In this document: in pieces, positions 28,201-30,582 of the stretch
Layout of the letters: every line of letters begins with the position of its first letter
Position numbering within the stretch: position 1 is the first letter of the stretch
DNA from: a virus
DNA: 30,582 nucleotides
IMG/VR virus record: IMGVR_UViG_3300017751_000126
Coordinates: 1 to 30,582 of that record
Strand: one strand, 5' to 3'
The notes under the pieces: generated by a model
What the model was told of the DNA's origin: nothing
The model's input: only the letters and a program-made list of their open reading frames with translations
Database searches by the model: none
Translations under genes and position numbers: made by a program

Positions 28201-30033
28201 CCCGTGCTTGTTAACTATGTTAATTCTCAGCCCGAATTAAAAGCATTTGCTGATAGGCTATTAGAAATCAACAAGAACAACGATCCCAAAGCGCCTACTG
28301 AAAGCTGGCCGGGCGGTACTATAACATCGGATTTACTCAATACATTAAATACTGAGGGTAGAAAAAAAATGCTGGAAGTATGGCAGCAAAACGTTGACGC
28401 TATATTTACAAAAACTAATCTTAATAAGTTAGAAGCTGCTTTTGGCGGAAGATATGTTGAGGCATTGAAATCTTCTTTAGATGCAATGAAAACAGGTCAA
28501 AATTCTAAACCTACGGGTAACAGGGTCACCGACGGATTTGTTAGATGGCTTAACGCAGCTGTAGGTAATATCATGTTCCTTAACAGAAGATCTGCTGTAT
28601 TGCAGCTAATATCATTTACTAACTTTATAAACTTTGAAGGTAACAACCTTTACCAAGCAGCTAAAGCGTTTGCTAATCAACCACAGTACTGGAAAGATTG
28701 GGTAATGCTGATGAACTCAGATTATTTAGTAGATAGAAGAGACGGATTAAAAATTAATGTGAATGAAGCGGATATCGCCACAACAGCTAAAGAAAATGGT
28801 TTTCAAGGAGTATTAGCAAAAGTTTTGCAAGCAGGGTTCATACCTACTAAAATGGCAGATAGTGTTGCAATAGCGACCGGTGGTGCTTCGTTTTATAGGA
28901 ATAAAGTAAACGCTCTTATAAAAGGGGGAATGAATAAAGCCGCTGCTGAAAAACAAGCGATGCAGGATTTTATTAAAACCGCAGAAACATCTCAGCAGTC
29001 TAGTGATCCAGCTATGACATCCAAGCAGCAAAGGGAGCCCGTGGGGCGCATTATATTAGCTTTTGCCAATACCCCTTCGCAATATGCTAGGATAATAAAA
29101 AGATCCACACAGGACCTTATAGCGGGCCGTGGAGATGCTAAGACGCATCTATCCAGGATAGCTTATTATGGTTTCCTTCAAAATGCTATTTTTAATTTCT
29201 TGCAACAAGGTTTGTTTGCTGCTATGATGGGAGATGATGACGAAGAAGAGGAGATTACAGAAAAACAAGAGGAAAGCAATAACAAGAAAATGATTAAAAC
29301 CGCTAACTCTATGGTAGATGGTATACTGAGAGGTATTGGTGTTGGGGGTGCCGTAGTATCCGCAGTTAAAAACTTAGCTATAAAGTATTACGAAAGAAGC
29401 CAAAAAACAAGGAATCAAAGGCTAGCAGAAACATTAAAAGATGGCGTAACAGCTGTATCGCCCCCGCTTTCAAGTAAGCTAAGTAAGGTTGCTAAGGTCG
29501 GCAACGCTATGGAATGGGGTAAAAAAGAAATAGAATTTGACGAAATGTCTTTGAAGCACCCTTATGTTACAGCAGTTAGTAATGCAATTGCAGCAGTTAC
29601 AGGTCTTCCAACTGATAGAGCGGTGGGCATGGCGATCGATGCAGTAGATATAGCTAGCAGCGAAACAGAAACTTGGATGAAACCATTGATTGCTTTAGGT
29701 TGGCCTAAGTGGCAATTAATGTCGGAAGAAGACAAGCAAAAGGAAAAAGAAGAAAAGAAGGAAAGGTTCAAGGAGCTAGAGGCCGAAAAGGAATTTAAAG
29801 AGCTAAATCCAACAGAACAAAGAAGATCCGTATTGAAAAAGCTGAGTAAGAAGGAGCAAGAAGAGATACTATGGAACTCAGGTGTTTTAACTAGAAAACA
29901 AATTAGAAATCTTAAAAATGAAGCTAACCGTGTAGATAAAATAATGGGGCTTCAAGATAAAAAACAATTTGAAAAAGACATGAAAAAAATAAGTGAAGAA
30001 TCGTCAACTAAAAGAAAAAACTCCTTAAAATAA
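19270..30033 (+). CDS. Giant multidomain ejection-type / polyvalent virion protein
   Basis: 3587 residues, over twice T7 gp16 (1318). In order: a short N-terminal fold (MYKYLINGKEVIFRN); charged linker to 120; helices 200-480; hydrophobic segments near 485-520, 580-605, 658-690 and 749-770, fit for entering a membrane; coiled helices 770-950; a zincin with HEISH at 1026-1030 and E1084; a Lys/Glu linker 1200-1290; a large unrecognised region 1290-2130; a HAD phosphatase 2150-2312 (D2157, D2159, T2236, K2273, D2292, D2293); a module with PNRW (2459) and WCVT (2482-2485) up to 2722; then a conserved-looking C-terminal domain from 2822 with FFIPPSAEDF, FANQPQYWKDW and SQQSS, a hydrophobic run 3298-3320 and an acidic patch. 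The layout is that of polyvalent proteins injected with phage DNA (known class); injection itself is inferred. Confidence 0.82.
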   Translation: MYKYLINGKEVIFRNDTDLLAGLHEAEMMGYSIEDITDKKEKPKKKEEDSTEVSKAPAGKSMIEKIDSPNFAEDLAVSASEGSDALAQEGTELPSEDTSLELPPVTIDDIDAFYAEDQQIDLPTLTSVLEGDENRIKEFMQILARTPNMSMSSKQIGADANNPYAGTVGTLSYTNPDTGKIEASFDLRIDGADLRENEILAKSSKFNKFINRYVSKDALANIGAQAAEINKKKGVVTKDEAIASLGVNRENFFTATEEVIEDIYAGVDTRPGMQNLFDSRIKEQLKYDKEIAETIKTLSEENPKKTQEELTKQARDIVWGRTVETERLRLLQNKVDDYLSANEQDRGLYNLGTAVTKTKVLKEREKQKIILEDNIQNSESLQKSLNIAAKYVSGDVNNAVLNVQGKKINLGDLSDGSDILQFKNGVRITQNQVNLLEQAEADLTVSLESFNPKLEELQDIDKKLGDLGVQLKAAGLNFSILDKSASTLFTGLGSIGTSLGMFGAKTINIGLRGSMGFSAYNPSVKQVFDDVDESLDELGSDYSEYKESIRSSYTRDYSVKEGFSSLRGFGRFAAQEISTQAPVLIAMAASGGTLAPYVVGAWTAGEKMMDLAYENTLMTEDYKAKYADKINAATGEEKDRLKQELADKIRQDKVGAFDMYARGIGVGLANGVFTALTTNPILQRGIKMYKTNGLGKEFLLNTKEYWKMNWKRNLVYDNALEVSGELATNVFENLIDGRPIFENADHVAISSIGFSFAFSGLPFLQGAGVRALSSTKTTREIDARQQKIFKKTAAYRKIKDKRTKIAKDLKAELAELTTAQAEAVEKSIDQAANGIDSFGSEMGLKITSLINEAKRKAKDIVNNKSLNYTEKQEMLKDLEAKFDLAVQARENFLDIAAYGDNFALLKSGDNNKYNSLIEQAQKELGTNDINKKVEQRASDIFRAEQITEKFEKNNKNNKNAVLVATQKEATDAINALDAPAKNKTDAISNIKNGGGGVNIPLNNGKTFAVAVTENQVAQAKLGVMEHEISHGVMDAIFANSPKKLNQMRNQVEAWMKKNHSSLDFKIQQNLAAYKNASQLEKDNEYMANFFEIIGEGKLNISGKENRAFAGLTGFMMQDMADGIYDFDFKGTNDFVAFAISIGKGIKNGTVDISNVSKLKKSVESLNIKEDTKKTATKPKVSKSMKIEALEQAYFDLQDQAAEDPNNLALYERMEKAGDALDAALAAPATEATPTAEAVQEAPKEIIVRPKADKSKRKYSLDKDVKKEIEPKIAEAQKLNKELIAKEKKLNADAIAEIEAIDDKAESRTSREKRIADLKNKPLTVEKPPALNKIEREITAALETPINKAVNLFTKLYYDKIAKNATAAVTREEFMQSAKAEITSLTINEFRPETINRSGEEVINDIEDIIFQRGGLRLRNLAQRLGVISKEQGISRGADALTKIADTSTDISSDTAIESITEQSLRKVSALLASDTRTEQAKQQVKEFWIENEGNTKVENFKKLPNLINNILSEMFGITEGTLTARSGNLNKQDYANAVEGFTKQQAVFTIKEGDTTREARVPLDEVGAFQDSLNEQRTSNPDFSYKREANESIAEALFRFLPQTSAGDYKYASGRKGRFSGKSTGLPKNLMNLAYKVESRKTTGIGNVERIEQKLTMDEVLEAIGARKNEDGTIVKKPEVSGRDKEGQTLLGLINLFGRMTTNELSRTEGDLDPMTIMDLEMGKNPNMYSRALTKNFFIPGNNELVKGLNNRLKTRFGPNWQDRKVTSLADVVDFIYKDLRGINLNTARAFTYEYIEQLRKSDDVTEGELAEAVGRAVGNAYGTAYKNILEKVGMNKIWNSLSKKSLDKLSDEAKVERIESFLKIYARTFTNEKFLGMTNNADLFNELAKATGLGKKGLDKLGFTLSAEPGINPRTEKEQTNIFIKLNKKPIKKVTGTDYIKKQIATGNTNKVNAAGVTLEKDAKNAHELILSEIDPLIESGDLAGASEKLAIMRLGTNALIRKVSLLGKFIRLSPKDTKFILEHETAAVFIYDAYQQYINDKGTTTAKNKLEKFLKTAYVNVISKELDDALPRVGGVERMNTKEVKRIINKKGTFVIDYAAQRKKLVKQNSKSLPLNLRQEGISLEESIKQAENFDKAITLGNSLDQPTRGISIWDFDDTLATTKSNVLFTMPDGTKGKIDASKFAKEGDAMLAKGAKFDFSEFSKVMNGAKGPFFNKAVDRNRKFGNKDVYVLTARPANSANAIHEFLKGVGLDIPLANITGLASSDPQAKANWVVGKFAEGYNDFYFADDHVGNVNAVSTALSALDNVKSNVELAKAAKYSKKIRREYSTILDKLRGGDVTEGNKVFSAEQQIDEVFDWVNSLNIPEKNKGKYKRAALNFVAKSPTNFPVDAEIVNEAMRIAELKKLDVMNFNNPREIIDKFAGEVKAKRLDPNKEKQFFNKKSLPEGVETFQIMPNRWGQLAVRKMLDTHWGEKTNPWCVTAQEPGYTAAEQKEIKENPPFLPVGTKSEIQYEAIVDAGVVVKQAFDNASIPETRELPLDFVGNLKPGWVAGETMYESVEVDDSKAIRERSQADYDRELAAREAKGFKVEEGSYSNREGIWFARIRRNNDPKVNKVRQYTSYYKTKDPNMTQEEFDNGPAKGGAVKNPEITPTGPVELTFGSRQMWRSYGKPISREFVNEDTGDVEIDDGGFEIAFKDGKLLALKNLGGQKQQWFDRMDTGTDQLALKVPRDAKGNITGRSTMMNTNTGKVFSKDYTNLTRYSKKIEPTLNNLINELSTKGDAVNSSTTNLKAQPKEVKEVINALDVKSDTQQARVRYSMDLNKRFNQIIEEKSGIESFKEYQSVKAKKKGAKKGRLSFFIPPSAEDFMGLLYKTLPKGKKGESAMAFYKEHLIDPYWKGVSGLRTQRISIAKQYRALKKELGIVPRKLKKTFKYEDENGNMKESLFSKEDAIRVYVWDAQGFDIDGLSNVDLPVLVNYVNSQPELKAFADRLLEINKNNDPKAPTESWPGGTITSDLLNTLNTEGRKKMLEVWQQNVDAIFTKTNLNKLEAAFGGRYVEALKSSLDAMKTGQNSKPTGNRVTDGFVRWLNAAVGNIMFLNRRSAVLQLISFTNFINFEGNNLYQAAKAFANQPQYWKDWVMLMNSDYLVDRRDGLKINVNEADIATTAKENGFQGVLAKVLQAGFIPTKMADSVAIATGGASFYRNKVNALIKGGMNKAAAEKQAMQDFIKTAETSQQSSDPAMTSKQQREPVGRIILAFANTPSQYARIIKRSTQDLIAGRGDAKTHLSRIAYYGFLQNAIFNFLQQGLFAAMMGDDDEEEEITEKQEESNNKKMIKTANSMVDGILRGIGVGGAVVSAVKNLAIKYYERSQKTRNQRLAETLKDGVTAVSPPLSSKLSKVAKVGNAMEWGKKEIEFDEMSLKHPYVTAVSNAIAAVTGLPTDRAVGMAIDAVDIASSETETWMKPLIALGWPKWQLMSEEDKQKEKEEKKERFKELEAEKEFKELNPTEQRRSVLKKLSKKEQEEILWNSGVLTRKQIRNLKNEANRVDKIMGLQDKKQFEKDMKKISEESSTKRKNSLK
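22147..22569 (+). other. Zincin-like metallopeptidase domain in the giant protein
   Basis: Residues about 960-1100. LGVMEHEISHGVMDAIF contains HExxH: H1026 and H1030 as zinc ligands and E1027 as general base. NEYMANFFEII supplies E1084 as a probable third ligand, 54 residues on. The strand NIPLNNGKTFAVAV before the helix fits the edge strand of phage polyvalent metallopeptidases. Target unknown: self-processing of virion proteins or cleavage of host or envelope proteins are both possible. Confidence 0.7.
25717..26205 (+). other. HAD-superfamily phosphatase domain in the giant protein
   Basis: Residues about 2150-2312. Motif I is WDFDDTL with nucleophile D2157, acid/base D2159 and T2161; motif II is LTARP with T2236; the motif III lysine is probably K2273 in QAKANW; motif IV is FADDH with D2292 and D2293. 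All catalytic positions are present, so activity is likely. The LTARP form recalls polynucleotide 3'-phosphatases such as T4 PseT, making end repair of injected DNA or removal of a host nucleotide signal reasonable guesses; the substrate cannot be read from sequence. Confidence 0.75.
26632..27519 (+). other. PNRW/WCVT module of unknown function in the giant protein
   Basis: Residues about 2455-2750. Signature points are PNRWGQLAVRKML (2459), NPWCVTA (2480-2486), GGFEIAFKDGKLLAL (2694-2708) and QQWFDRMD (2716-2723). The pattern W-C-(V/T/A)-A, then a strand with aliphatic-phe-lys-asp-gly-lys, then W-F/W-D-R-M/N, is one I remember in many phage giants. Here about 200 charged residues separate the WCVT and GFEIAF parts, apparently an insertion. 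Catalytic role unknown; C2483 is a candidate nucleophile or metal ligand. Confidence 0.45.
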
Positions 30034-30042
30034 ACCCCTAAA

Positions 30043-30207
30043 ATGAATATATCGGATTTGAAAATTTACGCATTAAACCTAAGTACTTTTGCAATATCTA
30101 TGTCTCAAGTAGATATGGTTTTAAAAGTATTATTACTATCAATAAGTATTGGATACACCACACATAAATGGTGGCTATTAAACAAAAACAAAAACAAAAG
30201 AAAATGA
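30043..30207 (+). CDS. Small membrane protein, possible class II-type holin
   Basis: 54 residues, ten bases after the giant gene. A single hydrophobic span is visible (DMVLKVLLLSISIGYTTHKWW, about residues 25-44) after a polar start and before a short very basic tail (NKNKNKRK). One membrane span with a basic C-terminus and a position at the end of the structural module fits T7 gp17.5-like holins. No lysozyme-type endolysin is seen in the window. The stop TGA overlaps the next ATG (ATGA, 30204-30207). Function is inferred from shape and place. Confidence 0.55.
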   Translation: MNISDLKIYALNLSTFAISMSQVDMVLKVLLLSISIGYTTHKWWLLNKNKNKRK

Positions 30208-30284
30208 AAAAGATTATCGCAAAACTAAAACATGAATGGAATTCATTCCTATATTACTTAATGTTTAAAAAGAAAAACAAATAG
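30204..30284 (+). CDS. Micro-ORF, 26 basic residues
   Basis: It reads MKKIIAKLKHEWNSFLYYLM then FKKKNK. It overlaps the preceding small gene by ATGA, a common sign of translational coupling. Amphipathic hydrophobic centre with lysine-rich ends suggests membrane association, possibly a lysis partner or regulator. Too short to judge by codon use; kept because of the coupling and the tail-end position before the terminator. Confidence 0.35.
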   Translation: MKKIIAKLKHEWNSFLYYLMFKKKNK

Positions 30285-30325
30285 AATAAGACAACCAGGC
30301 AACCACACCTCGAATATTCTATAAT

Positions 30326-30359
30326 AAAAAAGCCGATACTTAATTGCATCGGCTTTTTT
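30326..30359. terminator. Bidirectional rho-independent terminator
   Basis: GCCGAT (30332-30337) pairs with ATCGGC (30348-30353), flanked by six A (30326-30331) and six T (30354-30359) that also pair, giving 12 bp with a ten-base loop. The A and T tracts serve both directions. It lies between the rightward virion operon and the leftward ribonucleotide reductase gene, so it stops both convergent transcripts. Confidence 0.85.
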
Positions 30360-30375
30360 AAATTTAATATATTAT

Positions 30376-30582
30376 CTAACCATCACAGGCTAAACAATCT
30401 TCGTCCATCGCTTTAGCAGCAAGATCACCACGTAAAACAGATTCAGTACGTGTATAGTAAAGAGTTTTAACACCTTTCTTCCATGCTTCTATATGAACTT
30501 TGTTAAGCCATTTAGGAGTTGCTACCGCAGGAAATGCTAAATTTAAACTAACAGACTGATCTATATACTGTTGTCTTAATCC
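30376..30582 (-). CDS. nrdA: Ribonucleotide reductase large (alpha) subunit, C-terminal end only
   Basis: 68 residues plus stop; the rest lies beyond the right edge. The frame begins GLRQQYIDQSVSLNLAF, has TPKWLNKVHIEAWKKGVKTLYYTRTES, and ends with EDCLACDG. The IDQSVSLNL segment is the conserved final barrel region, KTLYY the end of the fold, and CLAC the C-terminal CxxC pair that re-reduces the active site via thioredoxin or glutaredoxin. Class I alpha subunit is most likely; class cannot be proved without the radical-transfer residues upstream. Phages carry it to make dNTPs. It runs opposite to the virion genes and starts the nucleotide-metabolism arm. Confidence 0.85.
   Translation of the reverse strand, partial: GLRQQYIDQSVSLNLAFPAVATPKWLNKVHIEAWKKGVKTLYYTRTESVLRGDLAAKAMDEDCLACDG

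Noticed and set aside
30285-30375. Possible tRNA or small RNA in the gap before ribonucleotide reductase
   Set aside because: The gap contains only the symmetric terminator; no cloverleaf, CCA end or conserved tRNA box sequence can be seen.
1-30582. CRISPR arrays, insertion sequences, integrase or attachment sites
   Set aside because: No regularly spaced direct repeats, transposase or recombinase motifs, or terminal inverted repeats were seen; the window is packed with virion genes.

Overview
The window is a continuous late (virion structural) module of a tailed double-stranded DNA phage, most likely a short-tailed (podovirus-like) marine phage infecting a Bacteroidota/Flavobacteriia host. 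The phage call rests on gene content and order: terminase large subunit, portal, scaffold, major capsid protein, connector/adaptor-type proteins, very large tail proteins, small internal virion proteins and one giant ejection-type protein. The host guess is weaker. The DNA is AT-rich, almost no start codon has a Shine-Dalgarno sequence, and starts sit in A/T-rich context such as TAATTAAATG, as is usual in Bacteroidota. No integrase, tRNA, transposase or CRISPR array is visible.

Layout. Bases 1-6661 carry DNA packaging and head assembly: terminase (5' end outside the window), portal with a long C-terminal coiled coil, scaffold-like protein, major capsid protein. A hairpin follows the capsid gene. 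A conserved-looking protein of unknown function (6742-7587) comes next, with a second hairpin after it. Bases 7689-16295 hold four tail/connector genes: two adaptor-like proteins, a 1627-residue nozzle/stabilisation-type protein and a 524-residue partner. A small cupin protein (16305-16775) overlaps a glycine-zipper internal virion protein. That gene ends at a classical A_AAA_AAC slippery heptamer next to its stop codon, and the -1 frame stays open for 23 more codons. A 565-residue coiled-coil protein and a 3587-residue giant follow. Two tiny genes (54 and 26 codons) close the rightward module. A symmetric hairpin with A and T tracts separates them from the C-terminal end of a leftward ribonucleotide reductase large-subunit gene, so the structural and nucleotide-metabolism arms converge here.

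The most interesting object is the giant protein (19270-30033). It resembles the polyvalent or T7 gp16-like ejected proteins of phages: hydrophobic segments near residues 485-770, a zincin-type HEISH site at 1026-1030 with a candidate third ligand E1084, a complete HAD-phosphatase motif set at 2157-2293, a module with a PNRW/WCVT signature at 2459-2722, and a long C-terminal domain. A short helical motif beginning with Tyr-Ser recurs at the junctions of these modules, suggesting modular assembly or proteolytic release of effectors in the host.

Functions are inferred from motifs, length, order and remembered family patterns. No database search was possible.
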